Source: an uncultured Schlesneria sp.
Lineage (GTDB): Bacteria; Planctomycetota; Planctomycetia; Planctomycetales; Planctomycetaceae
Direction: 5' to 3'
DNA length: 64,000 bases
Assembly: GCA_903871875.1 (NCBI GenBank)
Contig: CAIQIR010000032.1
Span: 1-64,000 of the forward strand
Both the position numbers and the translations under genes were made by a program. Shown one piece after another: positions 50,153 to 58,950 of the stretch (positions are counted from its first letter, which is position 1; every line of letters begins with the position of its first letter). Under the pieces are notes generated by a model, which was given only the letters and a program-made list of their open reading frames with translations, was not told the origin of the DNA and searched no databases.

Positions 50153-51850
50153 TTAAATTGAGTTTGTGCGACGCTGAAGTTTTCGAAATGGGATCGCCGA
50201 CCGCTTGAACGACTGGCGTGAATACCGCTGAGTGTGGCCATCGGCATCAGGTTTCGGCGGTTGATCTGGATCGCGTGGCGCCGATTCGTCATCCGGATTC
50301 AATGACGACTGCGATGGATCGGTCTCGCCCGGTTGTGGCTGGCCTGGCATCCCCGGAATCCCCGGCGCCCCCATTCCTCCGCCCTGCGATGGTTGATCCG
50401 GATTGACTTCGTCTCCGGGCCCTGGCATCGCCATGCCGACCAACTCGTACAAATCCTTCGACCGGAACTTGATTCCACGGTCCATCAGTTGCGTGCAGGC
50501 TTCCAGCTTTTCCTTGACGTCGTCTTCTTCGGTTTCCGCGACGAATCTGGGAACAAACCCTGGATCTTCCCAAACGCCCTTTTGGACGTTGATCTTGATA
50601 ATCGATTCGACCAGCTCGCTCGTAATCGTTTCTTCGTGGTCCGTCGCATCGCTTTTGATGATTTGAAGCAACGTATCCTGATGGAATTCTGATTGACCAG
50701 ACCCGAGACCGCCCGACTCAGTTTCCGACGATCCGATCTGCCCTAAGATGTACCGCTTGATCCGGTGGTTGAAATACTCGTGAAGCATATTTTGCAGGGT
50801 CTCGACGCCCTGAAAACCCGGCTCGATGACGTCCACGCCATACTGGCTTCCGTTCTCGCCGATTGGCACGGGAACGAGCAAAATATGCTCTTGGCCCGAG
50901 TTGTAATTCTCCGCCGACGCCTTAGCTTCCGCCAATGCCTGCTGGTTCCCCATCGGGTACTTCCAGATCTGGACGCCGCCGGCCATTCGCTCGACGAATT
51001 CCATCAGGAACGCCATCGTCTCCTGCTTTTGAACCCACTCCCAATAGATGACGGACCGGATCCCAACGCCGTGAATTGCCCCCGCCTTGATCCCATCCTC
51101 ATACGGTGCATCCTCGACGTGATGCTTGTGAACCAAGATCAACCGTCGTTCGGCCGGCGACAGGAAATAGCCCAAACCGTAATCCGTTGGCTCAACTCGC
51201 CATCGCCCATTGATGACATCGCCAAGTCGGTACGTCGTGCCTACTCGAATCCCGAGTTGGCCTTCATAGCTCCCCGGCACCATGTCCGGCCGCTGCTGAC
51301 GGAAGATCAGCTTATCCCCGTGGAGCGGTCTCCAGCCCCAATCGTCTTGATGACGACCGGACGGCATAAAGACCGACTTTCCGCCGACGATCTCAGACCG
51401 CCAGCGATGTTGAATCCCCATCTTCCCGAGCCAAATCGCATTCTGGACGCAATATCGGTACTCGGTGAAATGCTTGATCCGTCGCAATACCTTTTCCATC
51501 ATCACGCAGAATGATCGCTGCGATTCAGACTTTTCCTCTTCTGGCTCGAGATGCCAGTTCAGCAAAGCGACCGACCGTTTTCGGGAGTCGATGCACTCAC
51601 GAAGCCCGACGTCGTTCCACATATACCGGGCGTTGTCGCGGTTATCCAAAAGAGCTTCGTCATAGTCCCGGTAAACTCGCGCGAGTGACGTATAACGATT
51701 GATGAACGTGTCAGAATGGCCAACCGGATACTTCCCAAGATTTGGTGCAACCCATTGTTTCGCACCGGTCGCTGGATCTCGCGTGAGCAGTTCGGCACCC
51801 GCCATCATTTTCTGATAGGGGTTTCCGTTGTTGTTGAGTCCGATGGACAT
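50153..51850 (-). CDS. Portal protein, Mu gp29-like (DUF935)
   Basis: Encodes 565 residues from the ATG at 51850. Typical features are CIDSRKRSVALLNWHLEPE, GKMGIQHRWRSEI, DDWGWRPLHGDKLIF, LILVHKHH, and the C-terminal LGQIGSSETESGGLGSGQSEFHQDTLLQIIKSDA, the DUF935 signature region. A Pro/Gly/Gln-rich tail follows. The portal forms the vertex through which DNA is packaged and is docked by the terminase encoded upstream. Confidence 0.8.
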   Translation of the reverse strand: MSIGLNNNGNPYQKMMAGAELLTRDPATGAKQWVAPNLGKYPVGHSDTFINRYTSLARVYRDYDEALLDNRDNARYMWNDVGLRECIDSRKRSVALLNWHLEPEEEKSESQRSFCVMMEKVLRRIKHFTEYRYCVQNAIWLGKMGIQHRWRSEIVGGKSVFMPSGRHQDDWGWRPLHGDKLIFRQQRPDMVPGSYEGQLGIRVGTTYRLGDVINGRWRVEPTDYGLGYFLSPAERRLILVHKHHVEDAPYEDGIKAGAIHGVGIRSVIYWEWVQKQETMAFLMEFVERMAGGVQIWKYPMGNQQALAEAKASAENYNSGQEHILLVPVPIGENGSQYGVDVIEPGFQGVETLQNMLHEYFNHRIKRYILGQIGSSETESGGLGSGQSEFHQDTLLQIIKSDATDHEETITSELVESIIKINVQKGVWEDPGFVPRFVAETEEDDVKEKLEACTQLMDRGIKFRSKDLYELVGMAMPGPGDEVNPDQPSQGGGMGAPGIPGMPGQPQPGETDPSQSSLNPDDESAPRDPDQPPKPDADGHTQRYSRQSFKRSAIPFRKLQRRTNSI

Positions 51851-51867
51851 ATTCGCGAGCCTCAAAA

Positions 51868-51921
51868 GAAAAAGGCCGCACGCCTCATTGAAGAGACGTA
51901 CGGCCTGAAGTTCTCACAGCC
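51868..51921 (-). promoter_or_regulatory. Conserved hairpin leader, copy 6 (portal gene)
   Basis: GGCTGTGAGAACTTC box, outer stem AGGCCGTACG/CGTGCGGCCT, inner stem TCTC/GAGG continuing it around ttcaat, U5, then 17 bases to the ATG at 51850. This copy makes the longest uninterrupted hairpin, with changes on both strands keeping pairing. Confidence 0.8.
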
Positions 51922-51988
51922 AAATTCCGGTGATTCGTGGCGGCAGTTTAAGCGATTTTCGATCTTGACGTTAAGGTGAGTTCAGGAT

Positions 51989-52948
51989 TTATCGACGATC
52001 GGAACGAAATTTGAGCTTGCTGGCGTTTTCATACCCAGGAAGCGACGATCGCGCGCCCCGTACTTTCTGCTCTGGAAGTGTCGATCGTTGCCCTCGCAAG
52101 GTTCTCGGCATGAAGAATTCGCCCTGTTGACCACGTTTGAACCCGGCTTGTCGCGGAACGCGAGTCAATTCGCCGATGTCCTCCAGTTGGTAGTCGAACT
52201 GGTGACCGCTGACCGTTCCGCGGACTCGCAATTCGTCCCAAACAAAAGCCCCCTTGGACGCCGCGATCTTGAAAGCCTTGAAAATCTCGTACGGGACGTG
52301 CTTGTATGAATACAACGCCCCAGGACCGACGCGGTTTTTTCCAGAACCACCGAGAAAGCGAACCAGAAGATTGCCCGGTTCCATCCCGTTCGCGAGATTC
52401 CATTGGTACGCGATCGAATGGACGTTGGACGAGACGACGTCAATCGGCCCCTCGATCGCCGGTTTGTCTTCTGGGAATTCGCGGAGTTCATCGGGAATAT
52501 TGGAGATTCGCCGCCGCGTGGGAAATTTCGTTCCCGGTTCGGCTTCTGGTTCTTGGGTTGGCGCGGCCGGCTTGCCCTTCGAGACGTCAAACCCGAATTG
52601 CTTGAGCAAATACCCAGCCGCGTCAATTTCCTGCTCGATGTCCGTGGTGACCGATTTTCCCGACGGACGCAGCAACGCCTCCACCAACTGCCCAACAGAT
52701 CCCAGGGCTTTGAAAGCGCTGTTGACGATTTTCCCTCGCACCCACGACGACATGCCGTATCGGTCAGGTTGCCCGGTGAGGTTACTGCCAACCGACGACG
52801 CGACTTGCCGGAGTTCAGCTTGTGACAGGTTTCTTCCGAGGACTCGACGCTGGCTTGCGACCGCTTTGGCCAGTTCCGTGTTCTTGTTCTGTGCCGCTGC
52901 CTGTTGTTGCTGTCGCCGGTTGCTGTTCGGGAATAATGGGGACGGCAT
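51989..52948 (-). CDS. KTSC-domain protein, minor head/virion protein
   Basis: Encodes 319 residues. A helical, Gln/Ala-rich N-terminus and a Pro/Glu linker precede a KTSC domain (about 180-260): VHSIAYQW, LLVRFLGGSG, ALYSYKHVPYEIFKAFKIAASKGAFVWDELRVRG. KTSC domains occur in phage and toxin-related proteins and are thought to bind nucleic acid. The basic tail is SLPGYENASKLKFRSDRR. Its first 134 bases overlap the upstream gene; GAGGAG ten bases before the ATG supports this. Confidence 0.6.
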   Translation of the reverse strand: MPSPLFPNSNRRQQQQAAAQNKNTELAKAVASQRRVLGRNLSQAELRQVASSVGSNLTGQPDRYGMSSWVRGKIVNSAFKALGSVGQLVEALLRPSGKSVTTDIEQEIDAAGYLLKQFGFDVSKGKPAAPTQEPEAEPGTKFPTRRRISNIPDELREFPEDKPAIEGPIDVVSSNVHSIAYQWNLANGMEPGNLLVRFLGGSGKNRVGPGALYSYKHVPYEIFKAFKIAASKGAFVWDELRVRGTVSGHQFDYQLEDIGELTRVPRQAGFKRGQQGEFFMPRTLRGQRSTLPEQKVRGARSSLPGYENASKLKFRSDRR

Positions 52949-53321
52949 TTCTTTTCAACTCCTCACTCAATGTTCGACCAAGATCCCGTTGAGACTGACT
53001 GGAACACTTCAGCGTCAATCTGGCGACTTCGGCTTCGAGTTCGGCGATTCGGATGTCTTTCGGATCTGCCGCCCGTTTCATTGTCACTACGGTTGGCACG
53101 GGCGCGAACTCGACCGGGTTGATTGACTTCTTCTCCCGAACCAATTCGTCGTAAAACCACTTCTCGATGTCATAGGACTTTTGTTCCCCATGGCATCCGT
53201 AAATGACTTTGACCGCGCCGCCCTCAAGTTCCTCGACGGTAATGTTTTCGACGAATTTGGCACATCTTCCACATTGCGGCGCCGCCATCACAACCGGTTC
53301 TTCTGCAATCGCAGTTTTCAT
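52815..53321 (-). CDS. Zinc-binding hypothetical protein
   Basis: Encodes 168 residues. CGRCAKFVEN with a later YGCHG suggests one metal site in a small strand-rich domain (TVEELEGGAVKVIYG), followed by a coiled coil (IRIAELEAEVARLTL) and a basic, Gln/Thr/Ser-rich tail that lies in the overlap with the next gene. Start overlaps the previous stop (TGATG). Function unknown. Confidence 0.5.
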   Translation of the reverse strand: MKTAIAEEPVVMAAPQCGRCAKFVENITVEELEGGAVKVIYGCHGEQKSYDIEKWFYDELVREKKSINPVEFAPVPTVVTMKRAADPKDIRIAELEAEVARLTLKCSSQSQRDLGRTLSEELKRNAVPIIPEQQPATATTGSGTEQEHGTGQSGRKPASSPRKKPVTS

Positions 53322-53830
53322 CAGTTCACCCCAAACACCATATGAATCGAACAGCCCTGTGATCCCGTACCCGCGATATCGAGAGTCTTGTGAGTGCCAT
53401 CAATGGCCGTCGCGGAATTCAGAATTTTCGTCACCAAATCGCCAGCGTTGATTTTCGACAAGACCCCCGCTTGGTCGTAGCCGTTGGATCCGCCCGTGCC
53501 GACGCTGATCGGATTGGCATTCGCGGCATCGGCGAGAACTTGGATTGCCCGCAGTTTCATTCCGGTCGCGTTCACGACTGTCGCCAGACCGACTTGCGTT
53601 AATGCCGTCAGATCCAGCGTTGCCGCGCCCGATGAAAGCGTGACATGACCGGACCAAGCCTCTTGCGCGTCGATTGGAGACGTTGCTGTGTAATTCTTCG
53701 TGAACGCCGCTGGGTTGGCCGTCTGCAAATTCAGAGAAACGGCTGGAGCGGTGGCCGTCGGATCGCTCGTGGTCTCCGTCTTTTGAGACAAAAACGAGAC
53801 AGTGAGCGTAGAATTGATAATCGATGTCAT
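53321..53830 (-). CDS. Putative virion decoration or minor structural protein
   Basis: Encodes 169 residues, nearly all strand with alternating Ser/Thr/Ala/Val (SGHVTLSSGAATLDLTALTQ, GDLVTKILNSATAIDGTHK). This is the composition of small capsid- or tail-associated beta proteins. Between terminase and portal genes. Not matched to a family. Confidence 0.5.
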   Translation of the reverse strand: MTSIINSTLTVSFLSQKTETTSDPTATAPAVSLNLQTANPAAFTKNYTATSPIDAQEAWSGHVTLSSGAATLDLTALTQVGLATVVNATGMKLRAIQVLADAANANPISVGTGGSNGYDQAGVLSKINAGDLVTKILNSATAIDGTHKTLDIAGTGSQGCSIHMVFGVN

Positions 53831-54246
53831 GTTGGCTGGCCTTCCGTTTCAGTGGGCGGTTTGTCGCTAGGTTCCGTTGGAGGATCCGCGGGTGGTTCAG
53901 GTGGGTCGGTTTTGGTGGTTGACTCCGTTGACTCTGTTGGCTCGTTTTCTTTTGGCTTTTCGATTTCGACTTCAACGTCAGCCTTGATCATTTCTTCAGC
54001 CGGCTTCGGATCATCAACCGCCGTGATTCGATCCAACAGCCAATTCACATCATCCGCCGCGATGAAGAACCGCATCCCGTGGTCAGCCCGCTGCCGGTCA
54101 TACTTTGCCGCGTAACCGGGATTCGGAACTTCCTCTAGCAACGTCGCAACGTCCGAAGCCACTTCCGAGAACGGAATATCAAACCGAGTCAGCCCCGGTG
54201 CATACTTCATCCTCAGTGCCCGAGCCTGTGATTTCGTGATTGGCAT
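53827..54246 (-). CDS. Hypothetical acidic Pro-rich protein
   Basis: Encodes 139 residues from the ATG at 54246 (GGAAG upstream). Residues 1-75 are folded (LRMKYAPGLTRFDIPFSEVASDVATLLEEV, RFFIAADDVNWLLDRI); the rest is an acidic Pro/Thr/Glu tail. It follows the large terminase gene and may be a packaging or connector accessory. No known domain. Confidence 0.5.
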   Translation of the reverse strand: MPITKSQARALRMKYAPGLTRFDIPFSEVASDVATLLEEVPNPGYAAKYDRQRADHGMRFFIAADDVNWLLDRITAVDDPKPAEEMIKADVEVEIEKPKENEPTESTESTTKTDPPEPPADPPTEPSDKPPTETEGQPT

Positions 54247-54266
54247 TTCCTGACTTCCTTTTTCCA

Positions 54267-55802
54267 TTACCGCCGAACTGTTCGCTGTCGGTTGATTTTC
54301 TTGCTTTCGATCTGCACGCCGTGCCGATTACCGGAATGCTCGTGAGCCATCGTGCTGACCGTCGTTCCCGTCTGATTCGCTTCCGAAAACACGAGATACC
54401 GCATCGCATCGACCGCATCGTCTTTGCTTTTTACGGGTGCATCTTTCGGCGCGGCGGCATTCGGTCCCGTCGAAACTTGCCGTTGCCGACGATAGCTCAC
54501 CATTTCGCGCATCAGGTTTGGACACCGCTTTCGATCGATCTTCAATCGTGGCTGCATCGGCTCGCCGGGAATCATGTTAATCGTCGGTTTGAGCAGCATT
54601 TTCACGTACTCGATCCCCTCGTCCACGTTCTTGTGAGCGAGTTGCACGTTCATTGAGTCGTAGCCTTCGGCGTACTCGGACATGCGACTCGCAATTCGAA
54701 CGCAGTCCAAGTTATGGTCGACCCAGGTTGTGCCGTAATAGGGGTTGTTTTGCGGCCACGGATGCCGATCCTGAATCTCCATATAGTGATCAACGACAGT
54801 TTTAGAGGTGTCCGTTGAATAATACTCGTCATAGATGATCCATCGACCTGAACCGTCGCGGCAGCCCCACAGGCAAACAAATGCGTGGTCGGCTGAGAAC
54901 CCGTAATCGATCGCTCGCGAGTGATAGCACGCTGGCGGGATGTCGTAATCCAACGGAGTGCAGTGGAGTTGCGAATTGAATTCCGGGTAAATCGCCCCCT
55001 CAAATCCGCCCCACAGACCGGATTCTCTCACGGGCTTCATCTGGTCCGGAACCATGCCGAAGAATGTGTTGTACCACTGCTTTGTGACGTGCCCGGCTTC
55101 CATCGCGCACCGAGTATTGGCGCGATAGATCGCCCAATCTTCGGGAAGAGACGAATTCTCTTCCATCTCCCGCAACTCCATCGACAACTCGGGATCGACC
55201 GGCGTGAACTCCGCGAGTTTGTTTCCGGTGAATGCGTATTCCCGGCAACCTCGTAAGGTTTCTTCCAAGATGCCCCACGGGAATTGCTCGACGAACAGAA
55301 ACCCGCCGATAGACTCGGCCTGCATCGCCGCTCTACCCTGTTCATAACTTTTGAACGAGATCGACCAGTTCTTGCCAGGCCTGCCCCTCCACGGTTTCAA
55401 ATGAACTGTGAACGGCCAATCGTTGTTCGGCTTGTACCATTGGATCCGCTGCCAATCGACGTCGTTGGGATGCAAGTGGCCTTGCTGGTGAAGCTTTTCC
55501 TTCCAACACGCGCCCATAACCTGCTGATACGATCCGGCGATGATCCAAAACGGCGTATCCTTCCGCGGTGGTGGCTGATCGCACGTCATGAACTTGACGG
55601 CTTTGGCGAGGCCGAGCGTGGTTGTCCCGGCCCCGTTTCCGCCTAAGAGGAAACTAACTCCCGCATGCTGCGAATTATAAAACGCAGTCTGCTGGTCATG
55701 TCTTGTCGGCTGATCCGGTCGCGGCTGAAACGAATAACACGCCAGTTCGGCCATTCGCCGCTGGAGCTTCGCAATCGACATTTCTGGCGAGAGACTAACC
55801 AT
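54267..55802 (-). CDS. terL: Terminase large subunit with a non-canonical Walker A
   Basis: Encodes 511 residues. The ATPase P-loop reads LLGGNGAGTTTLG (54-62), matching the terminase GGxxxGKTT except that Thr60 replaces Lys. The usual Walker B DE reads FLFVEQFP. The RNase H-like nuclease half looks intact: RAIDYGFSADHAFVCLW, TWVDHN and KSKDDAVDAMRYLV carry the expected Asp residues. It should cut and translocate phage DNA; ATPase activity must rely on an altered site or this copy is impaired. It overlaps the small subunit gene by eight bases. Confidence 0.85.
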   Translation of the reverse strand: MVSLSPEMSIAKLQRRMAELACYSFQPRPDQPTRHDQQTAFYNSQHAGVSFLLGGNGAGTTTLGLAKAVKFMTCDQPPPRKDTPFWIIAGSYQQVMGACWKEKLHQQGHLHPNDVDWQRIQWYKPNNDWPFTVHLKPWRGRPGKNWSISFKSYEQGRAAMQAESIGGFLFVEQFPWGILEETLRGCREYAFTGNKLAEFTPVDPELSMELREMEENSSLPEDWAIYRANTRCAMEAGHVTKQWYNTFFGMVPDQMKPVRESGLWGGFEGAIYPEFNSQLHCTPLDYDIPPACYHSRAIDYGFSADHAFVCLWGCRDGSGRWIIYDEYYSTDTSKTVVDHYMEIQDRHPWPQNNPYYGTTWVDHNLDCVRIASRMSEYAEGYDSMNVQLAHKNVDEGIEYVKMLLKPTINMIPGEPMQPRLKIDRKRCPNLMREMVSYRRQRQVSTGPNAAAPKDAPVKSKDDAVDAMRYLVFSEANQTGTTVSTMAHEHSGNRHGVQIESKKINRQRTVRR

Positions 55803-56334
55803 TGGAGAGTGCTGACCCCTCCAATTCGGCTTGATGCTTTGCGGCAGCCAAGAGAGCCCCGGCCGCTTCTTTTAGGGCATTCGCCCGCGAGCCACTTCCG
55901 CCCATTTGAGGTAGACCGGGAATCTCTTCGGAGTGCGTGAGTTCGATTTCCGATTTCGCGGGAGCATCAGCTCCCCAGATCTTCCGAATCTCAGCGAGGG
56001 CGGCACGAGTCTCGGTTGAGTATTTGGGGTCGTCCGTCAGTTTGAACTTCGACAGCGATTTCGATGCGATGAATTCGAGCGTATGCGTATGCCGCGTCCG
56101 GTATTCCATCTGAACGTCGATGCACTGAAGTTTCATGTATTCGTGAACCAGCTTCACAGCGCGAAACACCGCCACATGATTCGTGTCGACTTCAGCCGCA
56201 ATCTCCCGATAAGTCTTCAAATCGATCGACCATTTGTTGTACCAGTCTACGTGCTGCGCGGAAGGCTCCCACGGCTTACCGGGCTTCCGCACCGGCTTAC
56301 TTGGAGATCCTTTCTTGCGTTTGGCACCGGCCAT
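55795..56334 (-). CDS. terS: Terminase small subunit
   Basis: Encodes 179 residues from the ATG at 56334. Very basic N-terminus (AGAKRKKGSPSKPVRKPGK), an HTH-like helix set (LKTYREIAAEVDTNHVAVFRAVKLV), a helical oligomerisation region and an acidic C-terminus. This is the layout of small terminases, which recognise the packaging site and recruit the large subunit. Identification is mainly by position and architecture. Confidence 0.65.
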   Translation of the reverse strand: MAGAKRKKGSPSKPVRKPGKPWEPSAQHVDWYNKWSIDLKTYREIAAEVDTNHVAVFRAVKLVHEYMKLQCIDVQMEYRTRHTHTLEFIASKSLSKFKLTDDPKYSTETRAALAEIRKIWGADAPAKSEIELTHSEEIPGLPQMGGSGSRANALKEAAGALLAAAKHQAELEGSALSNG

Positions 56335-56387
56335 TTTGTTCGCTCTGGTTTGCAAGTTTTGTTACGGACTTGTGTTACGAAATTCAA

Positions 56388-57398
56388 TCAGACCGTTGCC
56401 GCCGCCTTCTTAAGCGAGTTCTTATGACCGCGAATGATGTTAGAAACCTGGACCGTCTTGACGTCGAGACCATCCGTTTTTAGGTCTGCCGCGATCTCGG
56501 CCGCACCCTTCGTTGGATCACCTTCGTAAGCCGCAATCACCATTTGACGAGTGAAGTCGTCGGGGTCGGATTGAGAGGAATCACGTGACTCGTCGGTGTG
56601 AGAGTTGTTGATCGGTGTTGCAGGTGGAAGCGGTTTGATCTCCGCGTATCCAGGCCCATCGATAGCTTGCAGGTCGAATTCCTCGGCAACCACCAAAACC
56701 TCTTCGCGAGTCACTCCCTTGCCGCGTTCGATTTGCTGGATGTAGCAACCATCTCGCAACATCTGTTCGATTGTCGCTGGGTCTTGATTTCGCTTCTGCC
56801 CGACTTCGAGAATCTTGTATGCCTCAAGACGGGCTTCAAGTTCCTTCTTTCGTGCGGCCGCAGCTTGGAATCGAGATGGATGAACCCAATCCGCTGGAAT
56901 TACGCTGTTGGGCGTCGCAGCTTCCTTTTCGATCAGTGCAACATTGCAAATCCCGTTTCCAGTGACAAACGGACCTTGACCTCGCCAGCCGTAAATGTGG
57001 AATGCGATTTGATCATGGGTGACCCCGTTTTTAATTAGGAACGCCACCGGCTCAATCGTCTCCACAAATGTTTGGTCTGAATCAATCCGAGCTTTCGCAA
57101 CCGCTCTCGCTGCAGCCCAAAACGATGGCGTTGGTGAACCATTCGGCTGACATGACCCATCAACTCCGGACTGGTACGTCTGCAATTCGACAGCGAGTTT
57201 CGGCATCACCAACGTACACAAATCGCGACACTGTTCAGGGATATCGCCTTCCGCACAAATCACCGCCGCGGACTCGATCGCGAGCATTACGTCATCAGAA
57301 AGCTTCATCGAATCGCCAGGTCTAAGTCCTGCCATCCAATTTTCAATGCGTCGGACAGCCTCGCTGGTCGCCATCAGGATGTCTTGCGTGCGTGTCAT
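56388..57398 (-). CDS. Hypothetical protein upstream of terminase, HTH-like C-terminus
   Basis: Encodes 336 residues from the ATG at 57398 (GAAGG upstream). N-terminal helical domain, a central region with GVTHDQIAFHIYGWRGQGPF and QMLRDGCYIQQIERGKGVTREEVL resembling a second small helical module, then TKGAAEIAADLKTDGLDVKTVQVSNIIRGHK, which reads like a winged or turned helix. Probably DNA binding, perhaps in packaging initiation or late control. It is led by hairpin leader copy 7. Confidence 0.5.
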   Translation of the reverse strand: MTRTQDILMATSEAVRRIENWMAGLRPGDSMKLSDDVMLAIESAAVICAEGDIPEQCRDLCTLVMPKLAVELQTYQSGVDGSCQPNGSPTPSFWAAARAVAKARIDSDQTFVETIEPVAFLIKNGVTHDQIAFHIYGWRGQGPFVTGNGICNVALIEKEAATPNSVIPADWVHPSRFQAAAARKKELEARLEAYKILEVGQKRNQDPATIEQMLRDGCYIQQIERGKGVTREEVLVVAEEFDLQAIDGPGYAEIKPLPPATPINNSHTDESRDSSQSDPDDFTRQMVIAAYEGDPTKGAAEIAADLKTDGLDVKTVQVSNIIRGHKNSLKKAAATV

Positions 57399-57428
57399 TT
57401 GTGCGTTGCCTTCTTTGAAAAATGAAAA

Positions 57429-57491
57429 CGAAAAAAGCCGCAACTAGTCCCCATTTTCGGAGATTCGTTGCGGCTTGGTTGTCCCACGGCC
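57429..57491 (-). promoter_or_regulatory. Conserved hairpin leader, copy 7
   Basis: GGCCGTGGGACAACC box, outer stem AAGCCGCAAC/GTTGCGGCTT, inner CTCC/GGGG around gaaaat, U6, then 30 bases to the ATG at 57398. The loop holds TGGGGA. First copy met by a polymerase reading the packaging and head genes. Confidence 0.75.
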
Positions 57492-57532
57492 GGTAATGAT
57501 CAGGTTGTCTTGGCGGTTTCTACTTTACCAAC

Positions 57533-57751
57533 TTATTGGAAGTTGTCATTGGCTTTTAAGACTTCGTGCGTATTTTTCTTGACCGCCGTGATCTGTCCGT
57601 TGGCGAATAGAATCTCGATGACGAACGAGCCGAAGAAATTCGATTGCCGTCGTTGCCGCACTTCCGTCTCCACCATCTTGTTGAGCTTCGTGGCGAATAA
57701 CGTAGTCTTCTCTTCCAGGGATAACTCCCGTTCAACTATGCCCCTAACCAT
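57533..57751 (-). CDS. Small hypothetical protein
   Basis: Encodes 72 residues. A helical start (ERELSLEEKTTLFATKLNKM) and a strand-rich end (GSFVIEILFANGQITAV). It overlaps the upstream gene by 16 bases and precedes leader copy 7. No recognised domain; a small virion or chaperone protein is possible. Confidence 0.5.
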   Translation of the reverse strand: MVRGIVERELSLEEKTTLFATKLNKMVETEVRQRRQSNFFGSFVIEILFANGQITAVKKNTHEVLKANDNFQ

Positions 57752-58017
57752 CGTACCGCCTGTCCAGTGCCCGCAGACACAACGTAAATTTTGCTGGCGT
57801 CATTTGTTGGAATCATCGGCGATGTGGCCCCCGCTGCGACCGGAAGACCTGTTGCAGTAGTTACCGCTGAGTCCCCGACGTAGATCGGCCCGCTATTTGT
57901 GCTCGGACAGGAGATATAAACCCCTTGCACCATTGGCGCAGAGTTCGCCGTTAACGGGAGAGCCGTTCCCGCAATTGAACCAACCGCACCGTATGAAATC
58001 GGGCCAGCTTCTTGCAT
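57736..58017 (-). CDS. Small beta-rich virion-like protein
   Basis: Encodes 93 residues, strand-rich: VQGVYISCPSTNSGPIYVGDSAV and SKIYVVSAGTGQAVRWLGA. This style (single-strand ... GPIYVGDS) is common in small phage fibre- or capsid-associated proteins. It follows the fibre gene cluster. Confidence 0.5.
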   Translation of the reverse strand: MQEAGPISYGAVGSIAGTALPLTANSAPMVQGVYISCPSTNSGPIYVGDSAVTTATGLPVAAGATSPMIPTNDASKIYVVSAGTGQAVRWLGA

Positions 58018-58047
58018 AGTTTTGAATCCCTTCAGTTGATCCGTTTG

Positions 58048-58941
58048 TCAGTTAATGGCTTGGGTGACGTCGATTGTGATGTTGAGTTGGCCTTCTTTTG
58101 GGGTGTCATTCCCACCAGAGAACGACCACTGGAAATCCCATTGCAGGGTTTGCACGCCGAGTAATAGCGATGCTTGGTTTGAAAGGTGGAGCGTCACTTC
58201 TCCCTTCGACGCATCCTCAACGGAAATACTACCCCAGGCTGCGTTGAATCCGGTAAGAGACCTATTTAGAACCCTTAGGCCAGTACCGCTGACAACTTGG
58301 ATCACCGATTGGTCATCTGAGTCAGAGGTTGGGCTTTTCTTGGCAGTAAATCGCAACGTCGTCCATGTGGAAATATCGACCCCAAGCGAAATCGGGAGGC
58401 TGATCGTATCGCCACGTTTGATCTTGAGCAGATTCGGTTTTGTTCCATCCACGGGAACGACGGTCGGGATTGTTGGGCCAACATCTTGACCGAGCCATTC
58501 GACGACGTTGACATCAAGCGTGGCGGCCTCAATCGCCAAAACGACACCCGAAACAATCGCTGACGAATCAACAGCAACCGTATGATCCGAATTGACTTTC
58601 AATTGATTCGCCACCCCATCGACGAACAGTGTGGTGGCGACTGCTGTGGCGTTCTGAAGTGGCGTTGGGCCATCAAACGTCTTGTAAGTCCCGGCCGTCT
58701 CAATCAAATCCGCGTACCAAACCCCAACGACTCCACCGCCGCGAATCAGGTTCACCGAATACGTCGTTAGCACGCCCGCAACAGCATCAGTCAGCACAAA
58801 CGTATATTTGCCTGGCTGTGACGATTCAGTGACCGTCAATGGACTCGCGTTGATTAACGTACCGTCATCGGCGTACACATTGGCCGTTAAGCCGGTTGCG
58901 CCCGAGTTGTAGCCGAGTCTGATTGTCTTACTGACGGTCAT
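58048..58941 (-). CDS. Putative baseplate or fibre-attachment protein (BppU-like region)
   Basis: Encodes 297 residues from the ATG at 58941. The second half, KIKRGDTISLPISLGVDIS then TLRFTAKKSPTSDSDDQSVIQV and LLGVQTLQWDFQW, resembles the N-terminal domain of BppU-type baseplate proteins that anchor receptor-binding proteins. The first half is another strand-rich domain. Located downstream of fibre genes, it fits a fibre-linking role. Confidence 0.55.
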   Translation of the reverse strand: MTVSKTIRLGYNSGATGLTANVYADDGTLINASPLTVTESSQPGKYTFVLTDAVAGVLTTYSVNLIRGGGVVGVWYADLIETAGTYKTFDGPTPLQNATAVATTLFVDGVANQLKVNSDHTVAVDSSAIVSGVVLAIEAATLDVNVVEWLGQDVGPTIPTVVPVDGTKPNLLKIKRGDTISLPISLGVDISTWTTLRFTAKKSPTSDSDDQSVIQVVSGTGLRVLNRSLTGFNAAWGSISVEDASKGEVTLHLSNQASLLLGVQTLQWDFQWSFSGGNDTPKEGQLNITIDVTQAIN

Positions 58942-58950
58942 TTGTTGCAC

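Noticed and set aside
35238-55802. Transposable Mu-like phage
   Set aside because: Portal and connector are Mu-like but no DDE transposase or MuB-type gene is present, and a tyrosine integrase is.
57429-57491. Hairpin leaders as ordinary terminators of the upstream genes
   Set aside because: Each lies nearer to the next start codon than a promoter would fit (17-30 bases), and they share a conserved upstream box; plain terminators would not need it. The idea is not excluded for individual copies.
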